The notes beneath the pieces were generated by a model. It was not told where the DNA came from. It saw nothing but the letters and a program-made list of their open reading frames with translations, and made no database searches. A stretch of DNA of 64,000 nt from Geotrypetes seraphini (Eukaryota; Chordata; Amphibia; Gymnophiona; Dermophiidae), in the NCBI RefSeq assembly GCF_902459505.1, contig NC_047095.1:120105880-120169879 (forward strand), read 5' to 3'. Made by a program: the position numbers and the translations under genes. Positions 20,351-31,385 of the stretch are shown here, in pieces (the first letter of the stretch is position 1; each line of letters opens with the position of its first letter).

Positions 20351-21239
20351 AACCTATATTGTATGTGAAGGACTTGTTTTTACATTTTGAAAATTTTAAC
20401 ATTAATAAAGCATATGTAACTTAAGGTTGGTTAAGACATCTCCTGTGCCTTTTCCTTTTGCTGTTCTGTTTGACTAGGAGGCCTGGAACCTTCTTTCCTT
20501 TTTTGTTTTTTCCCTGTACACTTCTACAACTAAAATCTGCCTCTGCCATCTTCTGAAAAGCTTTGTCTCAGGGTTGGCCTGTGGTTGAGGATTGTGAATT
20601 ATGCTCACTGGACTGAGCTGGGAACATAGCAGGCAGAGCTGCCCTAAGGGGCTGGTGTTGGCAAGGAAGGCAGCTGCCTGTCTGAGTCAGTCTGTGGCCT
20701 AAAAGGGGACAGTTTTGGCCAGTCACTGCAATGAGCAGTGAGCCAGCTCTTTGGGTGTGCTTAGGCACTCCTAATGGGATGTGCCTCCCACATCACTCTC
20801 TTGCAGCATCTGAGCTGCTACAAGGTTGGGAAATGGGGGTTGGGAGGGTGTTAGGCACCCACAAAACTGTGAAAGGAAGCAGTTGCCATGGGGTTGGATC
20901 CCAGCCCTTCTGAGCTGGAAACTGCCTGAGTGATAGAAGTCCAAACCCCTGGCATTCCTGCATTGATTGATGCATTATTTCTGACAAGTTTTCCCTGCAA
21001 TGCTTTGACATGGGCAGTGCATTCTCAGGCTCAGCAGACAGGTCTATTTCACGCCCACTGCATGCTGGGACTTGTAGTTCCTGAATGCCATAGAGGCCTA
21101 ACTAGAGATGATCTGATTTCTTTGGATGGGCCATTCTGTCTTTATGTGCCAAGTCAGCAGCATTGTTAATATAGGAAATTGGAGATCAGGTCTCCCCTCA
21201 CGGGGAAGGGAGCAGGGAAGTGGCAGGGCCGGTTGCTAA

Positions 21240-21374
21240 GGAGGTGGGACAGGGCCTTGGACTGCAGCCTGTCGCTAAGGAAGTGACGTCAGAAGAAGGC
21301 GTGACCGACGTGGCTCTGAAGGAACGTGCGGGTAGACAGCCTGGGTTCTGTGCATTTGCTGTACGTCTATAGCA
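21240..21374 (+). promoter_or_regulatory. FKBPL: Candidate FKBPL promoter and noncoding first exon
   Basis: A consensus CRE TGACGTCA (21282-21289) sits in a CpG-bearing patch (GGCGTGACCGACGTGGC). It is followed about 90 bp on by a good splice donor, AGCAG|GTAACG, at 21374/21375. The acceptor-like TTTCCCTCAG at 25599-25608 upstream of the FKBPL coding exon could receive it. This would make a 5'UTR exon with a 4.2-kb intron. No transcript evidence is available. Confidence 0.35.
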
Positions 21375-21380
21375 GGTAAC

Positions 21381-21860
21381 GTTTGCAGTGTGCCTGTGCT
21401 ATGTGATTTGCTGTTTGCAATGTGTGTGCCTGTGCAATGAGAGTTGCATATTTGCTGTTTGCAGTGTGTGTGCCTGTGCAATGAGAGTTGCATATTTGCT
21501 GTTTGCAATGTGTGTGCCTGTGCAATGAGAGTTGCATATTTGCTGTTTGCAATGTGTGTGCCTGTGCAATGAGAGTTGCATATTTGCTGTTTGCAATGTG
21601 TGTGCCTGTGCAATGAGAGTTGCATATTTGCTGTTTGCAATGTGTGTGCCTGTGCAATGAGAGTTGCATATTTGCTGTTTGCAATGTGTGTGCCTGTGCA
21701 ATGAGAGTTGCATATTTGCTGTTTGCAATGTGTGTGCCTGTGCAATGAGAGTTGCATATTTGCTGTTTGCAATGTGTGTGCCTGTGCAATGAGAGTTGCA
21801 TATTTGCTGTTTGCAATGTGTGTGCCTGTGCAATGAGAGTTGCATATTTGCTGTTTGTAG
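21381..21860. repeat. 44-bp minisatellite, ten full units
   Basis: Ten units of 44 bp start at 21421 and every 44 bp to 21817, preceded by a diverged partial unit. The unit contains GTGTGCCTGTGCAATGAGAG and TTGCATATTTGCTGTTTGCA. Units differ by only one or two bases. As 44 is not a multiple of 3, the same peptide repeats in all three minus frames, giving long but spurious open frames. Confidence 0.92.
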
Positions 21861-22374
21861 TGTGCAACATGTGTGTTTTCATGGTTATGTGTGTCTGTTG
21901 TACGTGGTGTGCCTTTTGGCATATAATTCAAGTGTGCTCTTGTACATTTTGGCATCCTTTATGCCTGGGGTATGTGATTTGTGTTTGCAAACAGAGCTGT
22001 GTGCTGTTAGCATGTCATAGGTATGTTTGCAGGCACTGTAAATATGTGATATGTACATTCTACAGCCCCAAGAAACTACTCTTTCCCAGCACAGAAACAG
22101 CGAGGAATGTGGAGAGGCAGGATGCTAGCAAAGAGTGGAGGTGAGACATGAAGAGAAGGAAGGGAGCCGCCCGCTGTCGTGACTGCGACATGTTAAAGAA
22201 ATCCATGGACCCTAGACACAAAGCATTTGATGACAGATAAGGCCTGCAAAAGTCATCTTGTCTCTCTCCAGTTTACTTCCTGGTGTGATGCCACAAGCCA
22301 CTACTACTTATCATTTCTATAGTGTTTCAGTGTAGCTGATGGGTGTATGCAAACTGGGTTTTATGCCCTGACTG

Positions 22375-23490
22375 GTGGAGTGCCCCAGGGCTCCTCGTTA
22401 TCAGCTATGCTGTTTAATCTGCTCTTGGCTCCGTTTGGTAAGTTATTCCTAGGATTTTAGGAATTCAATACCGTGTATGTGCTGATGATGATACAATTTC
22501 TGTTTGAGTTTCCTACCAATCGCTCTTGATGGTTTTCAGCGGTTGTCTTCTTATATGGATGCTATTGGAGATTGGATGACAAAGAACAAACTTCATTTGA
22601 ATATTTCTAAAACAAAGATTTTGTGGTTATCTGTTGCTGGATTACAGGACTTTTATGTATGACGGAGTTCCGATTCCGATATGTCAGGAAATTAAAAGTT
22701 TAGGGGTGCTCCTTGATTCAGCTCTGCCTTTCACAGGGCATATTGCCGCAGTAGTGAAAACAGTTCATTTAAGATTCACATGGTATTAAGGTTGTGTCTT
22801 CGGAGAATTTTCAACAAGTCATGCAGTTCTTTGTACTGCCGCACCTGGATTATTGCAATACCCTTTTTTTTTTTTTTGTGGACTTCCAAAGAAATCTTTA
22901 AGAGTATTGCAAGTTGCACAAAATGCAGTGGCGAGAGTAATTGGTGGCATTTCCCGCTTTGAGCATGTAACTCCATTATTGGCCAAGTTACACTGGCTTC
23001 CAGTATCTTGGAGAATTCAGTTCAAGAGCCTGGTGCTAGTGTTTTAAAGCCATCCAAGACGTTCTGTCAAAAAGGCAGTTTGTGCTTTGGTGTCTACATA
23101 CATGCCCTCTCGATCTCTTAGGTCAGAGTCACAATATTTGTTGGGAACTCCTTCATTGAAGTCTGTCGCCAAAACTACAATATATTCAAAAATTTTTAGT
23201 GTTGCTGGACCGCGTATGTGGAATGCTTTACCTATTAATATTCATCAGATTCCGGTGCTATTATCCTTCTGCAAGTCGTTGAAAGTTTATTTTTTTTTTT
23301 CAGAAAGCTTTTGGAAATGGAGATCTGTGCAATTGAGCTGTTAAATCATTCATTTGTCTCTCTTAAATATGATTCTAGAGATTTTAAGAAATTGTGGTGC
23401 GTTATGTTTGTTTACTGATTTGTACGTGTATTTTTGTAACCCGCATAGATTCTTTGGATGTGCGGGATAAAAGTGTTTTTAAATAAATAG
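22375..23490 (+). mobile_element. L2-like LINE, worn reverse transcriptase and tail
   Basis: Fragments of GVPQGSSLSAMLFNLL, LHLNISKTKILWLS, LDYCNT and HWLPVSWRIQFK lie in order but in changing frames. The tail TAACCCGCATAGATTCTTTG and GCGGGATAAAAG ends in AAATAAATAGATAAATA. It is older than the L2 at 8843. Confidence 0.7.
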
Positions 23491-23509
23491 ATAAATAACC
23501 TTCTCTACT

Positions 23510-23835
23510 GCCAATTCCAGGCTACATCCCTTCTCTCTTGCTGCACCTGACGCCTGGAACAGACTGTCACAGTCCGTATGTCAAGCTCTTTCTGGTAGTA
23601 TTCAAATCTAGGTTAAAAGGGCTTTTCAAGATTTGCTTTTAACTCCTAACTCCCACTTGCTTGTAAAGCACCCATGCCTGTTTTATCATTCCCTCGCTGA
23701 GAAACTCCCTAACCCCCCCTACTTGTCCTGTTTATCTGCTTGATTAGATTGTAAGCTCAACTGAGCAGGGACTCTCTCTTGAATGCTTAATGTGCAGCGC
23801 TGCGTACGTACAGCAATGTTATAAAAATGATTAGT
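23510..23835 (+). mobile_element. L2 3' end
   Basis: It contains CCTGGAACAGACTGTCAC, GATTAGATTGTAAGCTCAAC and TGAGCAGGGACTCTC, then GCGCTGCGTACGTACAGCAA and TAGTAGTAG. This matches the L2 3' region also seen near 12740-12845. Confidence 0.65.
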
Positions 23836-24092
23836 AGTAGCTACAGAACATAAAAAAATACATTCTGAGCTGGAAAACCCAAAGGCAGCTACACACACAC
23901 AGACAGTAGCCAAAGGAACTGTTTTCAGGGTATCCATACGGTAAACCAGTTTTTCCTAAGTCAGTCCTGGTGAACCCCTTTGCCAGACAGGTTTTCAGGA
24001 TATCCACACTGAATATGCATGAAAGAGGTTCATATATAATTAAGGCAGTGTGTATGCAAATCAACTTTGGTCCTCGACCTGACAGCTTAGCT

Positions 24093-25012
24093 TCATAGAA
24101 ACATAGAAACATAGAAATAGACGGCAGATAAGGGCCCACGGCCCATCTAGTCTGCCCACCTTAATGTCCCTCCCCTACCTTTGCCCTGTGAATAGATCCC
24201 ATGTGCCGATCCCACACTTAGCTTCAACGCTAACAAATGCAAGGTCATGCACCTGGGCAACAATAATCCATGCAGAACGTACACATTAAATGGTGAAACC
24301 TTAGCAAGGACTATAGCAGAACGGGATTTGGGGGTGATCATCAGTGAAGACATGAAAACGGCCAATCAAGTGCAGAAGCCTCATCCAGGGCTAGGCAAAT
24401 GCTGGGGTGTATCCGGAGAAGCTTTGTTAGTCGGAAGCCCGATTTCCTAATGCCCTTGTACAGAACCATGGTAAGGTCTCATCTGGAGTACTGCGTGCAA
24501 TTCTGGAGGCCACATTACCGTAAAGATGTGCTGAGAGTCGAGTCGGTACAGCGAACGGCCACCAGGATGGTCTCGGGGCTTAAAGATCTATCATATGAAG
24601 AAAGGCTGAACGAATTGCGGCTATACTCTCTCGAAGAACGTAGGGAGAGAGGGGACATGATTGAGACGTTTAAGTATGTCACTGGTCGTATCGAGGTAGA
24701 AGATGATATTTTCCTTCTTAAAGGACCCTCCGCCACAAGAGGACACCCGCTGAAAATAAAGGGCGGGAAGTTTCATGGCGACACCAGGAAATACTTCTTC
24801 ACCGAAAGAGTGGTTGACAGCTGGAATAAGCTCCCAGTGCAGGTGATCGAGGCCAGCAGCGTGCCGGATTTTAAGAACAGATGGGATGCTCATGTTGGAT
24901 CTCTACGAGGGAAAGGTCATCAGAGAGCGATTAAATAGAGGGGTGGGTCAGTGGTGTGGGCAGACTCGATGGGCCTCGGCCTTTTTCTGCCGTCACTTTC
25001 TATGATTCTATC
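24093..25012 (+). mobile_element. Head-to-head CR1 pair inside a degenerate MITE
   Basis: A minus-oriented CR1 3' end (24093-24213, CATAGAAACATAGAAACATA) abuts a plus-oriented CR1 reverse transcriptase C-terminus (24214-25012; motifs HLEYCVQFWRPHY, RGDMIETFKYVTGR, FFTERVVDSWNKLP). Half-MITE sequences flank the pair: GTTTTCAGGATATCCACACT near 23990, and GCATATTCATTGTGGGTG near 25022. It looks like an insertion into a palindromic MITE. Confidence 0.65.
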
Positions 25013-25081
25013 AAGCTGTTGCATATTCATTGTGGGTGTTATCCTGTGAACTGGAGTGAGAACCCCTGCTTCTTTTAGAAA

Positions 25082-25450
25082 TGTAACCAAAAAATGTCTT
25101 TAGTTCCTCAACTCAAAGCTAGAACCATTAGATTTGGTAAAATTCATCAGCCTTTTATCCTGTTACGCTCTGATACATTATATATCAGATTTAAAGCTAC
25201 TCTAAATACGTGGCTTTTTAAGAAATCTTTTTCCTTATACTTTTCCCCTGTCCTGTCATATACTGAATTTTTGTAGCTTTTCATATTATAATTGATATGC
25301 AATTTGTCCCTACCCCGATGTGCTGGACCATTTAAGATTGTATTATGTATAGTTTGCTTTGTTTTAATTGTATGTGCTGGTTTTATGCTCTTATTGCTTT
25401 GATACCTGATGACATTGCGATATAACACATTTTTACAAAGAAATAAATAA
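25082..25450 (+). mobile_element. L2-like LINE 3' end
   Basis: The peptide fragment LYIRFKATLNTWLFKKSFSL matches the extreme C-terminus of L2 ORF2. An AT-rich tail ends in AAATAAATAAA. 5'-truncated. Confidence 0.55.
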
Positions 25451-25608
25451 AGATCTGAGAGGGGTTGTTTTTATTTTTATTTTTTCCAAAGCTGTTTCCC
25501 ACCATGGTGATTTTTACACTTTAAATGTCTTGATATGTTCTAGGAGGGATTTTCCATGTAACCTTTATATTAATTAATGTTGGATTTTTTTTTGTTTGTT
25601 TCCCTCAG

Positions 25609-25959
25609 GTGCAACTGAGGTTATTGACCTGCAGTGAGATAACAAGTGAAGTCTCCATTCTCCAACCCATTCACGGAAGGATCTAGGGCTGAGTTGTGTG
25701 ACCAGAGGTTCAAGAACTTTCTGCAGAAGGTTTTGAGGGTGGAGAAACTGCATGGTTGAATTTCTAGCTCTACAGTAAGCTCCAGGGTTCAGGGAGATGG
25801 TGGAATTTCCACAGCCAGATGAAAAGTTGAAGAATCATGCGATGGACGTTCTAGAAGTTTCTCTGTATCTTTTCCATGCTGAAAAAATCCCTTGCAGAGA
25901 GACCCTCTCATTAGGACTGAACTGGCCAATCACAAGACAAGAGGCTGAGCCAGTTCAAA
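25609..25959 (+). other. FKBPL: FKBPL 5' untranslated part of the coding exon
   Basis: A pyrimidine-rich acceptor (TTTGTTTCCCTCAG) precedes 25609. From there to the ATG at 25960 there are several stops. The in-frame TGA at 25918-25920 shows that coding cannot extend upstream in this frame. This supports a 5'UTR within a spliced exon. Confidence 0.5.
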
Positions 25960-26796
25960 ATGAATAACCTTTGCCCCAGGAGCTCAAGCCCTTGGGCCAG
26001 TCCAGATGGCACTTTTACAAAAACAATCCTGGTGCAAGGCATGGGGGTGGCGAAACCCAAGGAGGGGTCGCTGTGCCATGTACGCCTCGACCGAGAAGAG
26101 GGTGGGGCTTCTGCAGGACTGTTCCGATGCACGACTGGCCAGTGGACGGAGCTAATATTGGGTGAGGGGGACGTGCCCACAGATGCTGTGTTGGATCAGT
26201 GTTTGGAAACCATGCTGGATGGGGAGGTGTGCCGTGTCCAGGTATCGGCCACACAAAACAGTCGCAGCTGCACTTTCAACCTCAGCTTGGCAGGGTTCAC
26301 CTGCGTCCAGGACTCCTGGAAAATGCCATTTGAGGAGAAGTGGAATCTGGCCCTGCGCGATAAAGAGCGGGGAACCCAGAACTTCCGACAGGGAAATGCT
26401 TGGGGAGCCGCACAGCGCTACGGACGGGCACTGCGGTTTCTGGTTTCTGTAACTGCTGCTGTCCCGCTGGAAATGGCAGAAGAATATGATCGGACCAAGA
26501 TGGCCCTGTACGCCAATTTAGCGGCATGTCAGCTGCGGCTAGGCCAGTATGAGAATGCCGCCCGCAACTGCGACAAGGCGCTGGAGAGAGAGCCACGTAC
26601 CATCAAGGCACTGTACCGCCGCGCTGTAGCCCATGCTGCCCTGAACGAACTGGAGAAGGCGGGCGTGGACCTGCAGGAGGTGCTACGGCTGGAGCCGGGG
26701 AATGTGGCAGCGCAGAGGGAGCTGAGGCGATTGACGGAGAAAGTGCGGGAGCAGGATGCTGAAATGGCAAAGAAAATGCGCAAACTCTTTGTTTAA
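25960..26796 (+). CDS. FKBPL: FKBP-like TPR co-chaperone
   Basis: The product has 278 residues. Residues about 14-120 form a divergent FKBP-type domain (PDGTFTKTILVQGMGVAKPK; GEVCRVQVSATQ) lacking the usual aromatic prolyl-isomerase pocket, as is known for FKBPL. Residues about 128-265 form three TPR units: GTQNFRQGNAWGAAQRYGRA; ANLAACQLRLGQYENAARNC; and ALYRRAVAHAALNELEKAGV. The end is KKMRKLFV, close to the mammalian KMF-type terminus. FKBPL binds HSP90 through its TPRs and links it to client proteins such as steroid receptors and p21. The mammalian protein (about 349 residues) has a longer N-terminal leader, absent here. The start is the first ATG after an in-frame stop. The whole coding region is one exon, as in mammals, and a poly(A) signal follows at 27019. 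Confidence 0.93.
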   Translation: MNNLCPRSSSPWASPDGTFTKTILVQGMGVAKPKEGSLCHVRLDREEGGASAGLFRCTTGQWTELILGEGDVPTDAVLDQCLETMLDGEVCRVQVSATQNSRSCTFNLSLAGFTCVQDSWKMPFEEKWNLALRDKERGTQNFRQGNAWGAAQRYGRALRFLVSVTAAVPLEMAEEYDRTKMALYANLAACQLRLGQYENAARNCDKALEREPRTIKALYRRAVAHAALNELEKAGVDLQEVLRLEPGNVAAQRELRRLTEKVREQDAEMAKKMRKLFV

Positions 26797-27018
26797 AACA
26801 CACCTTTGCTGACTCTTGGTTACTTCCTTTTTTCCAGCATCTACAAAAAACAATCATCTTACTGTTTTGAGGTTGTTCAGGAAATACGTCTCCTAAACGC
26901 TTCTGAATTGATATAGTTTTGATATTATTGATGGGGCTGTCTATAAGGGAGGGACACCACCAGTGCCTAAATGGCTCTTTCCAATGTGTTGCTGTCCTGT
27001 AATGTATGATCAGAGTTA

Positions 27019-27024
27019 AATAAA
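27019..27024 (+). promoter_or_regulatory. FKBPL: Poly(A) signal of FKBPL
   Basis: AATAAA lies 223 bp after the FKBPL stop codon in the context TTAAATAAATCC. It is the first canonical signal after the gene and precedes the Tol2-like element. Confidence 0.6.
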
Positions 27025-27654
27025 TCCACTGTTGTTTGACTTTGCAATCGGCTCACCAGAAGGAACAATACAAACTTTGTATCACTTTATGGGACCCCCT
27101 TTCAGTTCTCTGAGGGCAGCCATCTTGTCACGAAAGGCAGCAGTGATGTCATACAGGCCAGTTTCTGAGTGGATCCTGATGGGGGCCATGTCAGAAATGG
27201 ATGACATCTTCCTTTTTTATTTTAGAGTGCTTCCTCCTACCTAGGGGTGACTGGACTTCATGTCCCAGCAGGCTGTTGGGGAGACCATGTCTACTGTGGA
27301 TGACGTTGCGTTTCCTCAGTGTTGGTCAAAGTACTTGGGTAAAAGTAAAAATAAAAGTATATTTTAATGCTTTAGTAAAAGTACAGTGAAGAACACATTA
27401 AAAATTTTACTTGATTGAAAGTAAAAAAAAAAAAAAAAAAAGGTTCTTGCCTAATGTAATACCTTATGAGTAAAAAAATACCACAACTACGGTGAATGCG
27501 GCTATTGTTAAACGTTTTTATCCCAACAACTTTATTACTCTACAATTTAATCCCCTTTGCTTTTAGTAAAACTAAATTTTTGAAAAAGACTTGTCACTCT
27601 TGTGACTGCACTCGTGAGTCATTAATCCAGCACAGCTAAAAAAAAAACCAAGTT

Positions 27655-29360
27655 TCAAGTTTATTTGTTCTTAATGAATCGCCTATTTTAAATTACTAGG
27701 CGATGTACAATACCATAAAATATAGAAATAAAACATTGGTGACTACATACACACAACTTTTGTTATACAATAAGATTATCCAATGATACATACATATAAA
27801 AAATTTTTTAAAAATGTTATTTATAAGTAAAAACATACAAAAGTTAAATATGGGTAAAAACATACAAGAATAGTGAGGATAAATTGGGGGAAATTACAAT
27901 ATTTAAACAGGAAAGAGAGAGAGACATAAAAGGGAAAAAACAAATAGGATGGGAATCTGTGTTTGTCAGTTAAAAAATCCTTGATTAAAATATTAAGAGT
28001 CGTAAGCATCTTTGAAAAAAAAAGTTTTTAGTGCTTTTTTGAATATGGCTAAATCCTTTAATTCTCTAATAAATTGTGGTAAGAGATTCCATGTCTGGGG
28101 GGCCATAATTGAGAACATGTCTTGACGTCGGATACCTGTAACTTTCAAAGATGGGATCGAAAGAAGGTTGAACGAAGTAATCGTGTAGAGTTATAGGGAA
28201 TTAACCACCTATTAATAAATTGTGGCTCACTAAAATTTATGGCTTTAAAAACTAAGAGTAATAATTTAAAAGTGATACGGTGGCTTACCGGGAGCCAATG
28301 CGATTTAATTAACAGCGGGGTGACATGATCATATTTTTTTGCATTGTAAATTAATTTCACCGCGGTATTCTGTATTAATTGCAGCCTTTTTTCTTTTTGT
28401 GTAATATTAATGAGGAGAGAATTACAGTAATCTATTTTGGAGATGATTAAGGAATGAATTAATATGTTAATAGATTCAGGTTGTAAGAACTTTGTAAGTG
28501 AGCGGATTAAACGTAATTTATAAAAGCAAATTTTGACAATGTTATTGATATGGTCATGATAAATAAGTTTATCATCTACCAGTACTCCTAAAATTTTTAT
28601 GGAAGTTACCAAGTCTAATTCAGTATTGTTAATAGAAATTGGAGAAGTTAATTTTGCATCTCTTTTCCATGAAAAAAGCATTGTTTTTGTTTTTTTTGAG
28701 ATTTAAAACCAATTTGTTAGTGAAAAGCCAATTTTTTATTGATACCAGTTTATTGTTAATACTTGTAATGTTATCTAAGTTTTCGGGGACTAGAGGATGA
28801 ATAAGTTGTATGTCATCAGCGTATGCAAAAGCTGTGAACCCTAAAGACTGAGTTAAACTAAGTAATGGAGAGAGAAATATATTAAAGAGAAGAGGAGATA
28901 GTATTGAGCCTTGTGGAATGCCATAATTTGAAGAATAAATTTTGGATTTTTTATCATTAAAGCTGATGACAGAAGAGCGATTTGAAAGAAAAGAAGAGAA
29001 CCAAGCCAAAACTTGGTCTTTGATTCCAATTGAATCTAGACCAGTGGTTCCCAACCCTGTCCTGGAGGAACACCAGGCCAATTGGGTTTTCAGGCTAGCC
29101 CTAATGAATATGCATGAAGCAAATTTGCATGCCTATCACTTCCATCATATGCAAATCTCTCTCATGCATATTCATTAGGGCTAGCCTGAAAACCCGATTG
29201 GCCTGGTGTTCCTCCAGGACAGGGTTGGGAATCACTGATCTAGACGATCTAATAATAGGTCATGGTCTATGGTGTCGAAGGCGGCAGTTAGATCTAGGGA
29301 AATTAAAATTACTGATTTATGGTGGTCAAGAAAACCCAAAAAATTTCAACAAATGCATTA
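27655..29360 (-). mobile_element. L2-like LINE, interrupted by a MITE
   Basis: On the minus strand the reverse transcriptase shows GIPQGSILSPLLFNIFLSPL, AFAYADDIQLIHP (catalytic ADD), and, after a frame change, LGVLVDDKLIYHDHINNI, KIDYCNSLL and HWLPVSHRITFKL. The tail (27655-27760) includes the complement of TACATCGCCTAG. A 196-bp MITE (29042-29237) splits the upstream coding part. Confidence 0.75.
29042..29237. mobile_element. Palindromic hAT MITE, CAGTGGTTCCCAA ends
   Basis: The inverted ends CAGTGGTTCCCAACCCTGTC and its near-complement are flanked by a perfect 8-bp ATCTAGAC (29034-29041, 29238-29245). The element sits in the L2 coding sequence; removing it and one duplication joins the L2 halves. 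Confidence 0.88.
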
Positions 29361-29842
29361 GCTGAAGTGGATTGTTCAGTCTGATTTAAAAAAAAAAAAA
29401 ATTCCTTCAAATCAGGCCAGGTTACATTATTACTGATGTCTTCTGACTGGGTCTGTGGGTTTTGAGCACGTTAATCTCTGACACACTTGACATCCATATA
29501 GCCAATAGTATTTTATTATCATTCTTGTCATTATCGTCTGCATTAGAAGTGGTGCTGTCTGATTCATCATTTGCATCTTCACCTTTGTTATCATTGTCAT
29601 GCCGCCAATTACAAAGAAGGCTTATACAAAATTGAAATCTTTGTCCTTTGTTTCGTCTGATGGAAAACTTTGAATATCTTCAAGAACTGATGCAAGAACC
29701 TTATGAGTGTATGTTGTTGGGCAGACTATATGGACCGTAAAGGTCTTTATATGCCATCATCTAATATGTTTATGTCAAATGTGTGGAAACCCTTCAATCT
29801 TAAGGCCAGAGAAGAAGACTTCCTCTCTAAAGACAGTTACTC

Positions 29843-30247
29843 CAGTGGCATAATAAGGGACGGGTGGGTGGGGAAGGATGGGGGGGAGTGTGGATCCACC
29901 CCAGACGCCAACTTGGTAGGGGTGCCAGCATCTCTCCTCTCCATCTCCCCACTGCTTTCTATCCCTTCCCCGACCCATGCGCACCTTCACTTCCCTCCCT
30001 TTCGTTCCTCTAGCTCTTTGCCGACGAGCAGCATCTCCAACGTGCTGGCCTCGCTCTCCCTCCGACATCACTTCCTGGTCCTGTGACCAGGAAGTGACTT
30101 CGGAGGGAGAGTTGAGGCCAGCATGAGCAGCAAGTTGGAGATGCTGTTTGTGCTGGGAAAGTTAAAGAGGGGCGGGGAACGAGTGGGGGCAGAGAAGTGG
30201 TTGTGGGGCCACCCTCCCACGTGCTTCTCACCCTTGCTATGCCACTG
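29843..30247. mobile_element. hAT MITE, GTGGCGTAG family
   Basis: The left end CAGTGGCATAATAAGGG and right end CCCTTGCTATGCCACTG are inverted. The flanks AGTTACTC and AGTGACCC match at 6 of 8 positions. The core has the inverted CACTTCCTGGTC / GACCAGGAAGTG pair. Confidence 0.7.
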
Positions 30248-30260
30248 AGTGACCCCAATA

Positions 30261-30353
30261 TAGGGTTACCATATGGCTCCAGAAAAAGAAATAGAAGTAA
30301 AACCCGGATGTCTCAATCCGTCCTCCTTTTTCTGGAGCCATATGGTAACCCTA
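30261..30353. mobile_element. 93-bp hAT MITE, TAGGGTTACCATATGG ends
   Basis: The inverted ends TAGGGTTACCATATGGCTCC are near perfect. Its duplication CCCCAATA is intact on the left (30253-30260). On the right it is split by the next MITE: CCC at 30354-30356 and CAATA at 30560-30564. Confidence 0.85.
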
Positions 30354-30356
30354 CCC

Positions 30357-30551
30357 CAGGGGTAGGCAATTCCGGTTCTCGAGAGCCGGAGCCAGGTCAG
30401 GTTTTCAAGGATATCCACAATAAATATGCATGAGATAGATTTGCATCTCAAGGAGGCAGTGCATGCAAATCCATCTCATATATTTTCATTGTGGATATCC
30501 TGAAAACCTGACCTGGCTCCAGCTCTTGAGGACTGGAATTGCCTACCCCTG
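30357..30551. mobile_element. 195-bp hAT MITE inserted across the end of another MITE
   Basis: The inverted ends CAGGGGTAGGCAATTCCGG are flanked by CCCTACCC (30349-30356) and CTCTACCC (30552-30559), one mismatch. The target spans the last bases of the MITE at 30261-30353 and its duplication. Confidence 0.87.
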
Positions 30552-30745
30552 CTCTACCCCAATATAAAAATCTCCATGGGATGACCAGCAGTCTGTTGTG
30601 ATAGCAAGTTTTGGTGAACAGACATATAACTCTTATCAGCCTCAGCTTCGTTGGTGCTTCAACGTGACCCAGCTTATCGCTGTCCTGTTTGGCTAGAGAT
30701 CGTTACTAGTTCAAAAAAACACAGGCAAAGACTGTTCTTGTAGGC

Positions 30746-30916
30746 CAGGGATCTCAAAGTCCCTCCTTGAGGGCTGCAATCCAGTCGGGTTTTCAGGATT
30801 TCCCCAATGAATATGCATGAGATCTATGTGCATGCACTGCTTTCAATGCATATTCATTGTGGAAATCTTGAAAACCCGATTGGATTGCGGCCCTCAAGGA
30901 GGGACTTTGAGACCCC
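30746..30916. mobile_element. Palindromic hAT MITE
   Basis: The ends CAGGGATCTCAAAGTCCCTC and GGGACTTTGAGACCCC are inverted. TGTAGGC occurs on both sides (about 7 bp; the exact border is ambiguous by one or two bases). Same family as 18105-18297. Confidence 0.75.
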
Positions 30917-30929
30917 TGTAGGCTATATT

Positions 30930-31050
30930 CACTGAACCTTCCTAGGAAAACAAAAAATACCCAAAAGGATGTAGGGGAGGACATGCTTTTATGCTTTTGG
31001 GGTATTTTTTTGTTTTCCTAAGAAGATTTTTGGGGGATTATATTCACTGA
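30930..31050. repeat. Small inverted repeat flanked by TATATTCACTGAA
   Basis: The arms TTCCTAGGAAAACAAAAAAT and ATTTTTTTGTTTTCCTAAGAA are complementary, with TATATTCACTGAA on both outer sides. This may be a MITE with a long direct repeat or a short foldback of another type. Confidence 0.5.
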
Positions 31051-31212
31051 ATAACAAAATTAAAGATGAAATGATCCACTATTTGCATGACGAGGTTTGC
31101 TATAGCAAAATCCTGTTCCCAGTTTTGCTGTTTCATTTGGTTTACTGAGGAATTATCATTCACGTCTCCCTTCCGCTTTTTACTTTTAACTACAAGCATC
31201 AAATGTAACTAA

Positions 31213-31385
31213 GGGCGCCTTTTATCAAGCCGCACTAGCGGTTTAACGCGTGCTACACTGCGGGACGTGCTAGCCGCTACCGCCTCCTCTTGAGCAGGCA
31301 GTAGTTTTGGGGCAGCTCTGGGGTTAACGCGCAATGAAAAGTCGCACGCGTTAACCCCGCTAGCGCAGCTTGATAAAAGGAGCCC
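31213..31385. mobile_element. PIF/Harbinger-type MITE
   Basis: The ends GGGCGCCTTTTATCAAGC and GCTTGATAAAAGGAGCCC are inverted and TAA flanks both sides (31210-31212, 31386-31388). A 3-bp T-A-rich duplication with GGG termini is typical of PIF/Harbinger. Relatives are at 36172-36360 and 58695-58985. Confidence 0.72.

Noticed and set aside
21275-21955. Long minus-strand open frames (up to 226 codons) over the 44-bp array
   Set aside because: The same peptide appears in three frames because the unit length is not a multiple of three; the frames are a product of the minisatellite.
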